Assembly: GCA_020355945.1 (NCBI GenBank)
Contig: CP070627.1
Location: 237,912-256,602, forward strand
Direction: 5' to 3'
DNA: 18,691 nt
Source of the DNA: Candidatus Aminicenantota bacterium
Lineage (GTDB): Bacteria > Acidobacteriota > Aminicenantia > UBA2199
The notes beneath the pieces are model-generated. The model made no database searches, had not been told where the DNA came from, and worked only from the letters and a program-made list of their open reading frames with translations. The position numbers and the translations under genes were made by a program. Shown here one piece after another: positions 1-9,114 of the stretch. How positions within the stretch are numbered: the first letter of the stretch is position 1; each line of letters begins with the position of its first letter.

Positions 1-225
1 CGCTGTCGGTTGAATGCGCCTTTAGGAAATCGATGGCTTTTTTAGCTGTTTCCAGGCTCATGGATTTACTGCTGTAATGGCATCTTTAGCAAAGAGGTCA
101 TGAATTAAATCGTAAAATTCTTTGCTGCAGCCCATTATTTTATTTATCCCGGTGTCGTAGATATAATAACCTGCTGAAGTCTTGAGCAATTTTGCCAGGG
201 TTTTTTCGGTTCCAAAGAGAAAATT
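1..225 (-). pseudogene. Radical SAM/SPASM peptide-maturase remnant (frameshifted, core deleted, continues off left edge)
   Basis: Two minus-strand frames read like pieces of one maturase. The upstream frame (225 to 58, 55 codons, then TGA) contains SAGYYIYDTGINKIMG and EFYDLIHDLF, resembling the small N-terminal domain that precedes the radical SAM barrel in RiPP and sulfatase-type SPASM maturases. The second frame (85 to the window edge) contains HYSSKSMSLETAKKAIDFLK, the conserved segment that normally follows the CxxxCxxC cluster motif. Between them I see neither the intervening residues nor an intact CxxxCxxC; the frames simply overlap at about 58-85. A TAA precedes the first piece at 226-228 and there is no credible start. 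What is seen is broken coding sequence. That it is a SPASM maturase comes from family recognition without alignment. The remainder of the gene would lie left of position 1. Confidence 0.6.
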
Positions 226-400
226 TTACTTGATATTGAAAGGATTTTCAAGTTTTTTTTAAAATTTACCCGGCACCGCATCCAAAATCAAAGCCTTATA
301 GAAGAAGACATCAAGATGAATAACAAAAAGGTGAGGGTTGATTGGTAACCGCCCCCGGTACCACCAATGATTATGATTTCCGAAAGCAAAAGTTTTAATT
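226..400. other. Intergenic stretch without a supported gene
   Basis: Short open frames exist on both strands, but none has a credible start, Shine-Dalgarno or recognisable protein character. If the maturase remnant had an upstream precursor-peptide gene it should lie here on the minus strand; I see no convincing leader peptide or core. Confidence 0.4.
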
Positions 401-429
401 TTGAAAATTACTTCATTATTTGTTATAAT
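401..429 (+). promoter_or_regulatory. Sigma70-type promoter of the tal-tamB-omp85 operon
   Basis: A TTGAAA box at 401-406 is followed by a 17-nt spacer and a perfect TATAAT at 424-429. Transcription would start near 436, so the leader before the ATG at 450 would be only about 14 nt and the GGAGG Shine-Dalgarno sequence (438-442) would lie almost at the RNA 5' end. No other good promoter was seen between here and 9413, so this probably drives the whole plus-strand operon. Confidence 0.75.
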
Positions 430-449
430 TACTCCCTGGAGGTTTAAAT

Positions 450-1103
450 ATGAAAATTTTCCTGGATACTGCCAATATAGGCCAGATCAAACAAGCATTG
501 TCTTATGGTATTCTCGACGGTGTTACCACCAACCCGTCTTTAATTTCCAAAGAGAACAGGGATTTTATGCCGTTAATCAAAGAGATTCTTGAGATCGTCC
601 CGGGTCCGGTTTCCGTAGAAGTTACTGCCACGGATGCCGAAGGCATGGTGGACCAGGCCAAAAAATATGCGGAATTCTCTGACAATGTGGTCATTAAAGT
701 TCCTATCAACCTGGAAGGCCTGAGAGTAGTCAAAACCCTGACCGATTTAGACATAAAAACCAATGTCACATTGATTTTTTCTGCTTCCCAGGCGCTGCTG
801 GCAGCTAAAGCCGGCGCCACCTATGTCTCCCCCTTTGTGGGCCGCATCGACGATATCTCCGGCAATGGCATGGCACTGGTGGAAGAAATCATCCAGGTTT
901 TCAATAACTATACCATTGAAACCGAAATTATCGTTGCCTCCATCAGGCACCCGGTGCATTTTGTCCAGGCCGCTTTGATGGGCGCAGATATTGCCACGGT
1001 TCCCTTTTCCACCCTGGAGAAACTCCTCAAACATCCCCTTACCGATATCGGCATGGAACGATTCTTAAAAGACTGGGAAGAAGTCGAAAAATTAACAAAA
1101 TAG
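450..1103 (+). CDS. tal: Transaldolase (small FSA/TalC-type)
   Basis: This 217-aa single-domain class I aldolase has the usual length of the short FSA/TalC subfamily. It probably transfers dihydroxyacetone units between sugar phosphates in the non-oxidative pentose phosphate pathway, in the cytoplasm. Visible motifs are FLDTAN near the N-terminus, GVTTNPSL (24-31), the Schiff-base lysine K83 in VVIKVP, and SPFVGRIDD (127-135). Two positions separate transaldolases from fructose-6-phosphate aldolases. The E. coli FsaA residues Gln59 and Tyr131 correspond here to Glu57 and Phe129, the transaldolase state. GGAGG at 438-442 lies 7 nt before the ATG. The gene is first in the operon, with tamB starting 28 nt after its stop; I see no functional link to the membrane genes behind it. 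Confidence 0.9.
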   Translation: MKIFLDTANIGQIKQALSYGILDGVTTNPSLISKENRDFMPLIKEILEIVPGPVSVEVTATDAEGMVDQAKKYAEFSDNVVIKVPINLEGLRVVKTLTDLDIKTNVTLIFSASQALLAAKAGATYVSPFVGRIDDISGNGMALVEEIIQVFNNYTIETEIIVASIRHPVHFVQAALMGADIATVPFSTLEKLLKHPLTDIGMERFLKDWEEVEKLTK

Positions 1104-1131
1104 ATTTTAAAAAAGAGGTCCAACACAAAAC

Positions 1132-4100
1132 ATGTCTGAGAAAGTACCGCTAGAGCCTAAAAAACCGAAGAGACGAAAAGTGTCAAAGAAAATAAAAATT
1201 CTAATCGGTTTTTTTTTATACTTTTACTCCTGGCTGGTGGGTACTATTCACTGAAACTCTATGTCTACAACAAAATCAATCAAGTGCTGCCAAACAAAAT
1301 CGAATTCCGGGACTTAAGCCTGGGAGTCTTTCCCCTTTCCATCAATATCCGCAACCTAAAGGAATTCCCTATAAAAGATAAAAACATTGTATCCTTTAAA
1401 AAGGTTAGTGCAGAGATCCCCTTTTTCTCACTGTTTTCAAAAATTAAAACCATCAATCTCTATATTCATCAGCCGAAAATCATTCTTGATGACAGTTTAT
1501 TGAAAAAGGGAAAAAAGGCGATTTTCAGCCCGGGGTTTAAAATCAATAAAATCAACATCATTGACGCTGAATTGGTCTACACTACCCCAAAACTCCATGT
1601 CAACCTGTTAAAATGTAACTTACTTTCATTCCCCAGGGCCAATTTTACTGTTTATCGTCTAACCAGTCCCCATTTAAAAGTGGTGTTTCCCTGGAGTGGT
1701 AAGGAGGTGACCTTTGAAGGACAGATGGTTAGTGAATTCAGGAGGCTGCGCAACAGTTGGAAGATCGGTAAATTTTATTGGCAAACCCCGTTAACCACCT
1801 TTAATCTCAACGGCAGGATTTATAGGGACGGGAGGATGGCTTTTAATGCCTTTACCCAGGGCAGTGCCAGGCAGATATTGGACCCGCTGCTGGACCAGTT
1901 CAGTATTCGTGAATTTGCCTATGGAAATTTCAAAATAAAGAAAAACAAAGAGGGCCGAATTTCCGTCTATGGACAATTTAATGTGAATACCTTTACCTTT
2001 GGGGGAAAGCCCTTTAAAGATTTAAGGGGAACCGTTAATTGGGACAATAAAAACAAACGGACCCGGGTCAATGCCGTTTTCAGGGACCATGATTCAACAG
2101 TAGATGTCAGGGTGGAAGCAAAAAATAAAGTGGTAAAGGTATTCGCTCAAAATGCTTCTGCCGCAAAAATAACCCAGATTATAGATATCTACGAGGTGGT
2201 GCCCCTGGGTGGGATTTTAAAAGAAGGGAATATCACTATCCATAAAAATATAATCAAAGGAACGGTTGATTTTGTCCCAAAAGAGAACGGCCCTGCTGAT
2301 GATAATCCCCATGAATTTAATGCCGGGGGGCACGCCGAATTTATCCATAATACCAAAACCAAAGCGGTTCACGTCTTCGCACCCGGGATTCAAACCGAAT
2401 TCGGTCAATTAACCGACGTGGAAGTTAATTTTACCCCAAAAGAAAAAACCCAATTGACCGTGGACCTCAAGAGCACGATTAAGGAGTCCGCATTCCTGGA
2501 TAAATATTCCACCTTTTACATCGATGTGCCCTTAAACCAGTGGAAATTAAGCAAAGGAAACGGTACCGGTGAATTACACTTAAAAAAAATAAACGATGAA
2601 TATTTTATTACCAGCGATCTGCTTCTTCGAGATTTTTCTTCCTGCGGGGAGAAAATCTCGTCATTAAAGGGACATATCGAAACGGAACGGGAAATCACCA
2701 GGGGGCTTTTCAACGCCTTTGATAAAGATTTGAACGGAGAAGCAAAACTCCTCCTGGACAGCAAAGCCGGTAATTATAAAGTTTACTTCAACAACCTGAG
2801 CGGGGAAGCCAAAAAATTGGTAAACATCCTGGAACTTGACCTGGATTTACAGGGTAGAATGAAGGGCAATTTTATTTACAGTGACAATCTCAATGAACCG
2901 AATTATTTATTAACCGGCACATTTCAGGCAGATAAAGCCAGGTTTTATGCTTTCGATTTCGAAAACGCTCGCGGAACCCTTAAATATGAAGAAAATACAG
3001 ACACCATAACCATAAAGGAGCTGACGGCTCAATACATGACCGGGGACGCCAATGCCAACATGGTGATTAACTATATTGACGAACGATTCACGGTCAATGG
3101 CAAAATAACCGGCATTGATTTCAACCTGATGAATAATCAATTTGAAGGCAAAGGGGACATTATTTTTTCCGGTGAAGGCCGTTTTGAGCAAGACCCTATC
3201 AACCTCACTTACCGCACCGCTGATATCAATTTGTATGAAGAGCAGCCCTTCAAGGTCGAAGGCAAAGGAAAAATCTTCACCAATTTCTCCGATCACTATT
3301 ACCTGGAAACCAACGGTGATATTTTGAGCAGCAATACATCATCCCCGGTTTCTCTCCGGCTCAACCAGATCAACGGTCGATATGACGGTAGATTTCATGG
3401 AGAGATCAAGGACATCAATTTGTTGATCCCCTGGGGGGACAATCAAGGACAAATCAACATAGACGGCCGGATTTTCACCCGTGCTAATGAAGAAATCGGT
3501 GTCCAGGGGCATGCAGATTTTAAAGGGAAATTCTTATCCTTCCCCAATTTTGCCCAAACCCTGGATGATTTTCACGGTGACCTGTTATTTAACGATTTAA
3601 ATTTTACCCTGCGTTCCCTCTACGGCACGTTAGGGGGGGGAAAAGTCGAGGGCAGCGGCGCATTAAACATTAGCAAAAACCAGGTGAATCACTTGTTTTT
3701 ACAGCTCTCCGGGAAAAATATGACCCTCAACGTCATTGACCGCTGCAGCTTTACCCTGGATGGGGCCCTGGCACTCAAATACGTGGATGAAAAACTCCTG
3801 CTCTCCGGTGACCTGGATATTCATTCCGGTCTCTGGGAGAGGGAAGTGGATGAAGGGGTGCAGTTTTATACTGACCCGACTTTGTCTGCTTCCGGTTCCA
3901 CTCTCCTGAATATGCTGGTATATGATTTGAGAATAGTAAGTAAGGAGAACGTCAAGGCTCGCAATTCCGTTGGTGAAGTGCAGGCAAAACTCAACCTCAG
4001 GCTCAGCGGGGATTATGATTTCCCGGTTCTTTCCGGCGTTGTGGAAAGTCGAAAAGGGCTCATCAATTTTTCCAGTAAGAAATTTGACCTGGTCAAAGGG

Positions 4101-4649
4101 AAGTTGATCTTTAAAAATAGGTCCCCTACTGACCCGGATGTGGACATCGAATCCGAGGCGTTTATCAAAAATTACCGGATTAAACTCGTGGTCAAAGGTC
4201 TTTCTTCCATGCTGAACGCAGATCTGCAATCATCCCCGCCTCTGCCTACCCGCGACATTCTCACGCTGATTTCCGTCGGGGAATTATTCCGTCGGCCCAC
4301 ATCTTCGGAGCTGATTAATCAATGGGGAATAGGCGCCACCGGTTTGATTGCCTCGGAACTCACCGAACAAATAAAAAAAAGAACCAAAAAGATTTTTGGT
4401 GAATACGTACTAACCATTGATCCCAATATTAGCAATATCTCCGGTGCTGCTGATGCCTCACGACTCATTGTCGGCAAAGAGGTGCTGAGGGATTTTTTAA
4501 TTTTATACGCCACCAATTTTTCCACCCGGCGGCAGGAGGTGGTTTATGTGCAGTACCAACTGTCTCCTACCATATCATTGATAGGAATGCGCAATGAAGA
4601 AGGATTATTTAGCATTGACCTCAGGTTCAGGAATCGGAAACAGCGATAA
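1132..4649 (+). CDS. tamB: TamB-like translocation/assembly protein, frameshifted at a T9 run in the signal anchor
   Basis: This is a TamB/AsmA-like inner-membrane-anchored protein predicted to span the periplasm as a long beta structure and work with the Omp85 partner encoded next. The ATG at 1132 opens a basic N-terminus (KKPKRRKVSKKIKILIGFF), then hits nine T (1209-1217) and runs into TGA at 1252. In the -1 frame the transmembrane segment continues (ILLLLAGGYYSLKLYVYNKI) without interruption to 4649. A tenth T would give an intact protein of 1172 aa. The GTG at 1284 in the long frame is not a credible start, because it would delete the membrane anchor. The C-terminal third, ending PTISLIGMRNEEGLFSIDLR, matches the TamB C-terminal domain (former DUF490), including LPTRDILTLISVGELF. 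A weak GAGG lies at 1115-1118. Assembly error, phase variation or transcriptional slippage could each explain the shift. Confidence 0.8.
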
Positions 4650-7383
4650 AATAATCAGAATTGCCGCGCTTATTTTGCTGCTGTTTCCCTTGCTCACTGG
4701 CGCTTCCTATCTCTTCGCCAGTGAAGACCTGAAAGATTATACCATTGATGAAATCTTTTTTAAATATCACGACAAAATCGAGATAGCCAAAATAAGCCGT
4801 TTAAAACCACTGCTCCGGTTCAAAAAAGGAGACCTTTTCAACTATCAACACCTGCGGGAAAGTATGGAAAACCTCTACAAAATCGGGTCTTTCGATAACA
4901 TTGAAACCAGGGTGCAAAAAAAACCCGGAAAAAAGCTGGACATTTACTTTATGCTCCTGGAAAAATACATCCTTCATTCCATTAAAATCAGACAGGTACA
5001 AAAAGCCAATAACCTTATCCAGGTCATGCCCTTCAGTATCCTTAAAAAAAAAGAGTTGAAACATGCCATCTTCTCCCTGCGGGAGGGGGCTTATTTCGAG
5101 GAGGAAAAACTGGATGATGTGGTGAAAGAGGCCAGGGATTTTTTAAATTCCCACGGTTATTTTAATTCTTCCGTCACTTACGAGGTCATCAAAGATCACA
5201 AGCGGTTTTTTGCCACGGTTAAACTATTGATCATACCCCGCCGCCAGGCCGCCGTCAATGAGGTTAAGTTAATAGTCAATTCACCGGGACTCCGGGCGAA
5301 AATCCGCGGTTATTTCCAATCCAAAAAAGGTAACCCTTACATCCCTGCCAGGTTCAATCAAACCATTGAAAAGGTAAAAAGATTTTTAAAGAAGGAAAAA
5401 TATTATTTCCCGGAAATCACTGTGAAAGAAGATTTCCTCGATCCCGGCAAATCTTCGCTAAACTTAAATATCACGGTAAATTCCGGGTTTCGATATGTGT
5501 TTAAATTCGAGGGAACCAGGGCAAAAATGAACCTGATCTCTTCCATATGGGAAAAAAAGGTGTTTGAGAAATGGGCGGTACAGGAGAGCAAGGCCCGGAT
5601 ACTTTATCGTTTAAAGAACAAAGGTTATTTAAATGCTAAAATCGAATCAAAAATAAAAGAAGAAGGCGAAGTCAAAACCATCACGTTTCATATCAAGAAA
5701 GGAAGAAAGTATACCCTGGGTAAGGTCTCTTTTCAAGGCAATCGCTCGATACCTGGAAAAGAACTGCAAAAGATAATCGAGATTGATGATAAGATGTTTG
5801 AACGGCTGCACCACCTGCGGTTGGATTCGTTGTTATTAGACCAGGAGGTGCTGCGCTTGTACTATATTTCCCGGGGATTTCCCTTTGCCCGGGTATCCAC
5901 CCAACCAAAGTTTCGAGGCAGCAAAGCAGACATTTATTTTAAGATTGACGAGGGTAAAAAATTTACTATAGACAACATCCTGTTTGAGGGGAATCATTAT
6001 TTTACCGCGGAGAGCCTTGCTTCCTTTATGAGGAGCCGTGTCAATGCCCCCTTTGTACAGCAAACATTGTATAAAGATATCGAAAGGTTAAAGCGCATCT
6101 ACCGTTCCTACGGGTTTGACGACATTGCCATCATCCCGGAAGTGTCCCCGGGAACTGAAAAATTGATTTTAATCCGGTTAATAGAAGGAAAGGCCTATCG
6201 GATGGGTAATCTCATCACCATTGGTGCTTCGTTACAGCAGCGAAAATTAGTTGAAAAACTCTTCCCCCTTAAAAAGAATGCTCCTTTCGATCAATTAAAA
6301 ATCGATGTCTTTAAAAACGATATTGAAAGCAGTTCCATATTCAACCAGTTTAAAATAATTAAACTCCTTCGGGAGCCTGGCACGATGGATATTTTAATCA
6401 AAGCCAATCCTGATCGGAGTATCTTCTACGGTTTCGGAATTGGCTGGGAGGAACCCAAAAGGGTGCGGGGCACCCTGGAGTATCAACAAAGAAATGTGCT
6501 CAGTTCCTATTCCACCTTCTCTGCGATGCTCCAATTGGGAACCGCCGAACAGAGGGGGCTGCTTTCTTACGACACCCCTTATTTCTTTAAAACTCACATT
6601 AATTCTTCGTTTAAGGTGTGGGCGGACAATGAAATATACCCCAGCTATAAATTTTACCGGTTTGGCGTTGGTGAAACACTCATCAAGCGGCTCACCCCCA
6701 ATTCCTATGCCATGGCTTCCCTCAGTTGGTATAGGACCACTCTCAACGACCTTGAAATCACCGAACAGGGTATAGATCAAAAGAAAACGCCCTTTGATAC
6801 CACGGCCCTGAATTTCTCTTATGTAAGGGAGCAAAGGGATGATCCCTTTAACCCCACCAAAGGTAGTTTTTTCTCTTCTGACTTGAAGATCGGGCTGCCA
6901 ATATTTGAAAAGGGATACTATTTTATTAAATTCCGGTGGAGTTTCCAGAAGAATTTTAAAATTTCAAAAAACGGCACCTTTGCCGCATCTGTACGCAATG
7001 GTCTTGCCGCCGGTGACATGTCCATCACCGAACGCTTTTTTGCCGGAGGCATTAAAACCTTCAGGGGAACATACAGGGATCAATTAGGCCCCATGGACCC
7101 ACTCACCGAGAATCCCAAAGGAGGGAATGCCCTTATCCTGTTTAATTTTGAAACCACCTTTCCCCTCCAGGTTTTTCCCAGTAGTGATTTTTATTATTCG
7201 ATATTTGCCGACATTGGCAATGTATTTCCCACTGTAAAGGATGTTCGTTTTGACCATTTGCAAAGTGCTGTTGGCATCAGCCTCAAATACAAACCCCGCA
7301 TGGGGCTATTGAGGTTTGATCTGGCCTTGGACCTGGCCACCGGCAAACCAAAATTTCATTTGGGAATCGGGAATGTCTTTTAA
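4594..7383 (+). CDS. Omp85-family outer-membrane assembly protein with about seven POTRA domains (TamA/BamA-like)
   Basis: This 929-aa protein should insert beta-barrel proteins, or export substrates with TamB, at the outer membrane. A signal peptide is visible (hydrophobic core IIRIAALILLLFPLLTG, probable cleavage near ASYLFAS, residues 37-43). I count seven POTRA-like units starting near residues 48, 125, 217, 299, 373, 457 and 535, with the typical GNxxF/GY pattern clearest in units 5 and 6. The C-terminal barrel covers about 609-929. It carries the Omp85 loop-6 motif as GGIKTFRGT near residue 818 and ends in a terminal Phe (GIGNVF), the usual outer-membrane sorting signal. The ATG sits inside tamB (56-nt overlap) with AGGA at 4583-4586, 7 nt upstream. 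Proximity to tamB suggests a TamA role; classical TamA has three POTRAs and E. coli BamA five, so the assignment between them stays open. Confidence 0.9.
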   Translation: MKKDYLALTSGSGIGNSDKIIRIAALILLLFPLLTGASYLFASEDLKDYTIDEIFFKYHDKIEIAKISRLKPLLRFKKGDLFNYQHLRESMENLYKIGSFDNIETRVQKKPGKKLDIYFMLLEKYILHSIKIRQVQKANNLIQVMPFSILKKKELKHAIFSLREGAYFEEEKLDDVVKEARDFLNSHGYFNSSVTYEVIKDHKRFFATVKLLIIPRRQAAVNEVKLIVNSPGLRAKIRGYFQSKKGNPYIPARFNQTIEKVKRFLKKEKYYFPEITVKEDFLDPGKSSLNLNITVNSGFRYVFKFEGTRAKMNLISSIWEKKVFEKWAVQESKARILYRLKNKGYLNAKIESKIKEEGEVKTITFHIKKGRKYTLGKVSFQGNRSIPGKELQKIIEIDDKMFERLHHLRLDSLLLDQEVLRLYYISRGFPFARVSTQPKFRGSKADIYFKIDEGKKFTIDNILFEGNHYFTAESLASFMRSRVNAPFVQQTLYKDIERLKRIYRSYGFDDIAIIPEVSPGTEKLILIRLIEGKAYRMGNLITIGASLQQRKLVEKLFPLKKNAPFDQLKIDVFKNDIESSSIFNQFKIIKLLREPGTMDILIKANPDRSIFYGFGIGWEEPKRVRGTLEYQQRNVLSSYSTFSAMLQLGTAEQRGLLSYDTPYFFKTHINSSFKVWADNEIYPSYKFYRFGVGETLIKRLTPNSYAMASLSWYRTTLNDLEITEQGIDQKKTPFDTTALNFSYVREQRDDPFNPTKGSFFSSDLKIGLPIFEKGYYFIKFRWSFQKNFKISKNGTFAASVRNGLAAGDMSITERFFAGGIKTFRGTYRDQLGPMDPLTENPKGGNALILFNFETTFPLQVFPSSDFYYSIFADIGNVFPTVKDVRFDHLQSAVGISLKYKPRMGLLRFDLALDLATGKPKFHLGIGNVF

Positions 7384-8092
7384 ACCAATGCGAACAAAAC
7401 CCCTGGCGTTCATCTTGTTCTTATTTATCGTGCTTCACCTCCCCCAAACCGCACCGGCAGCCAAAAATAAATCCTTCACCCAACTCACGCAGTCCCCAAC
7501 CCCTGGTCCCATTCTCATCGACAAAATTGCCGCTGTAGTTAATGAAGAAATTATCACCATGATTGATATTGGTAAAGCCGTTCAATTCTATCCCGCCTTC
7601 AGGAAAACCCGGGAAGCGGAAGAAGAATTCTACACCCGGGTATTGGAGGACTTAATCAATTACAAAGTGGTCTACCTGGAATACAAGAACGAATTTATCC
7701 TCAAGGAAGAGGATTACGACGAGGTGCAGACCGCAGTCATTGAAAAGCTGGGTTCCCTGGATAAATTAATGGCCTTACTCGATTCATTTGATATGGAATG
7801 GAAGGATTTCAAGGATTTTGTTAAAGAGAAAGTAATCTATGAGAGGGTTTTAAAAGAACAACTGCAGGAAAAAATAACCATAGATTTTAAAGAGATTGAA
7901 AACTTTTACAATGAAGAGTACCGGCCCCTCCAGGAAGAATTGGAATTGCAGCCCCTATCCCTATTTGAAATGGCCCCCCAGATTGAAAATCACCTGAGAA
8001 AAGTACGCACCCGGGAGAGGCTTGCCGACTGGTTGAAAGAAATTCGATCGTCTTATAAAATAGAAAATAAATTATTAAAGGAGCAGCAATGA
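7373..8092 (+). CDS. SurA-like periplasmic chaperone without parvulin (PPIase) domain
   Basis: This 239-aa secreted protein resembles the N-terminal chaperone domain of SurA plus the C-terminal return helix. The N-terminus is a signal peptide (AFILFLFIVLHLPQTAPAA). It is followed by the SurA_N signature IDKIAAVVNEEIITMIDI and then helical, charged sequence. No parvulin domain is present between the N-domain and the final ENHLRKVRTRERLADWLKEI helix. In E. coli the SurA chaperone activity does not need its PPIase domains, so a domain-less version could still escort outer-membrane proteins to the preceding Omp85. I chose the ATG at 7373, which overlaps the omp85 stop by 11 nt and has GGGA at 7362-7365. 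The in-frame ATG at 7388 is possible. A farther upstream ATG at 7316 would add a non-signal-like extension inside omp85. Confidence 0.75.
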   Translation: MSFKPMRTKPLAFILFLFIVLHLPQTAPAAKNKSFTQLTQSPTPGPILIDKIAAVVNEEIITMIDIGKAVQFYPAFRKTREAEEEFYTRVLEDLINYKVVYLEYKNEFILKEEDYDEVQTAVIEKLGSLDKLMALLDSFDMEWKDFKDFVKEKVIYERVLKEQLQEKITIDFKEIENFYNEEYRPLQEELELQPLSLFEMAPQIENHLRKVRTRERLADWLKEIRSSYKIENKLLKEQQ

Positions 8093-9114
8093 GCCTTTTT
8101 AACAATTTTGACAATAAGAAACCAGGTTCTGCCAGAAGAGAAGACAGGCGGGCGCAAAAACAGGAAAAAAAATATATCAAAGACCTCCAGGTGGGAGAAA
8201 AAGTGGATGGTTATTTTAAAGTCTTTGGTATTAGTAAAAGGGCCAGGAAAGATGGCAGCCCGTTCCTTTCCCTGGAAGTAATGGATAAAACCGGGAAAAT
8301 GCCGGCTAAAATCTGGGATAATGCCGAGCGCTATTTCAATATTCTCCGCGAAGGGGAGATCTACAAAATCAATGGGTATGTTAATGAATATATGAATCAG
8401 AAGGAGGTCAAAGTCGATGGTTTAAGGGCCATTTCTCCGTCGGACAAAGATGTTGATAAAAACGATTTTGTTGAGGAAGCCGCCTTTGATACGGGAAAAT
8501 TGTTCCGGGAGATGATAGATACTCTCAAATCAAACATAAGCAGCTCTTATTTACTGCAGTTGGTGGACCTGTTTTCCCGGGAGTATGAAGAGAAATTCAA
8601 GAGCCATTATGGTGCGCAAAAGGTGCATCATGCATATATAGGAGGTCTTTTGCAGCATACCCGGTCTATGATGCGGTTGGCAATTTTTTGTGCAGACCAT
8701 TACTCCCTGGATAAAGAATTACTCTTAATGGGGGTGCTCTTTCATGATGTGGGGAAGATGTTTGAGTTTAGTGTTGCCCCTACAGTGGAGACCACGTTTG
8801 AAGGTGGGCTTTTGGGACATTTAATTATCGGTAATAACATGTTTTTGGAATTAAAAAATAAAATCCCCGGGTTTCCCGAAGAGTTAAGCGTTAAGGTTCA
8901 GCATTTAATTATCTCCCATCATGGTGAAAAAGAATTTGGTTCCCCGGAAGTGCCCAAAATCCCGGAAGCTTTTGTTCTTCATATTCTTGATTTATTGGAT
9001 TCGAAGTTAAAGATCTTTGAAGAAACGGTAAGCAGTTCCGAGACCAAAGGTCTTTTTTCCGATTATGTGAAAGTGTTGGGCAGGCGGTTGTATGTGCCGC
9101 CAAAAGGTCAATGA
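8089..9114 (+). CDS. yhaM: YhaM-type 3'-5' exoribonuclease (OB-fold plus HD domain)
   Basis: This 341-aa cytoplasmic protein has the YhaM layout. A nucleic-acid-binding OB fold (about 24-105, from LQVGEKVDGYFKVF through KINGYVNEYMNQKEVKVDGL) is followed by an HD metal-dependent phosphohydrolase domain. The HD ligands are visible: H180 in HHAYIGGLLQHT, the H219-D220 pair in LFHDVGK, the later LIISHHGE histidines, and an Asp in HILDLLDSK. YhaM of Bacillus and Staphylococcus trims 3' ends of RNA and processes DNA in vitro; the same activity is inferred here. The start codon overlaps the chaperone stop (ATGA at 8089-8092) and has AAGGAG upstream, so translation is coupled. Length and motifs are normal. 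Confidence 0.85.
   Translation: MSLFNNFDNKKPGSARREDRRAQKQEKKYIKDLQVGEKVDGYFKVFGISKRARKDGSPFLSLEVMDKTGKMPAKIWDNAERYFNILREGEIYKINGYVNEYMNQKEVKVDGLRAISPSDKDVDKNDFVEEAAFDTGKLFREMIDTLKSNISSSYLLQLVDLFSREYEEKFKSHYGAQKVHHAYIGGLLQHTRSMMRLAIFCADHYSLDKELLLMGVLFHDVGKMFEFSVAPTVETTFEGGLLGHLIIGNNMFLELKNKIPGFPEELSVKVQHLIISHHGEKEFGSPEVPKIPEAFVLHILDLLDSKLKIFEETVSSSETKGLFSDYVKVLGRRLYVPPKGQ

Noticed and set aside
240..400. Possible minus-strand RiPP precursor peptide containing a Gly-rich IIIIGGTGGGYQST stretch
   Set aside because: No start codon with a Shine-Dalgarno, no recognisable leader, and competing frames are equally open; composition alone does not support it.
6394..6834. Long antisense and alternate-frame open frames over omp85
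   Set aside because: They overlap a gene with clear domain structure and have no protein-like motifs of their own.
7316..7372. Upstream ATG extension of the SurA-like gene
   Set aside because: It lies within the omp85 coding region and would put a non-signal-like sequence before an obvious signal peptide.
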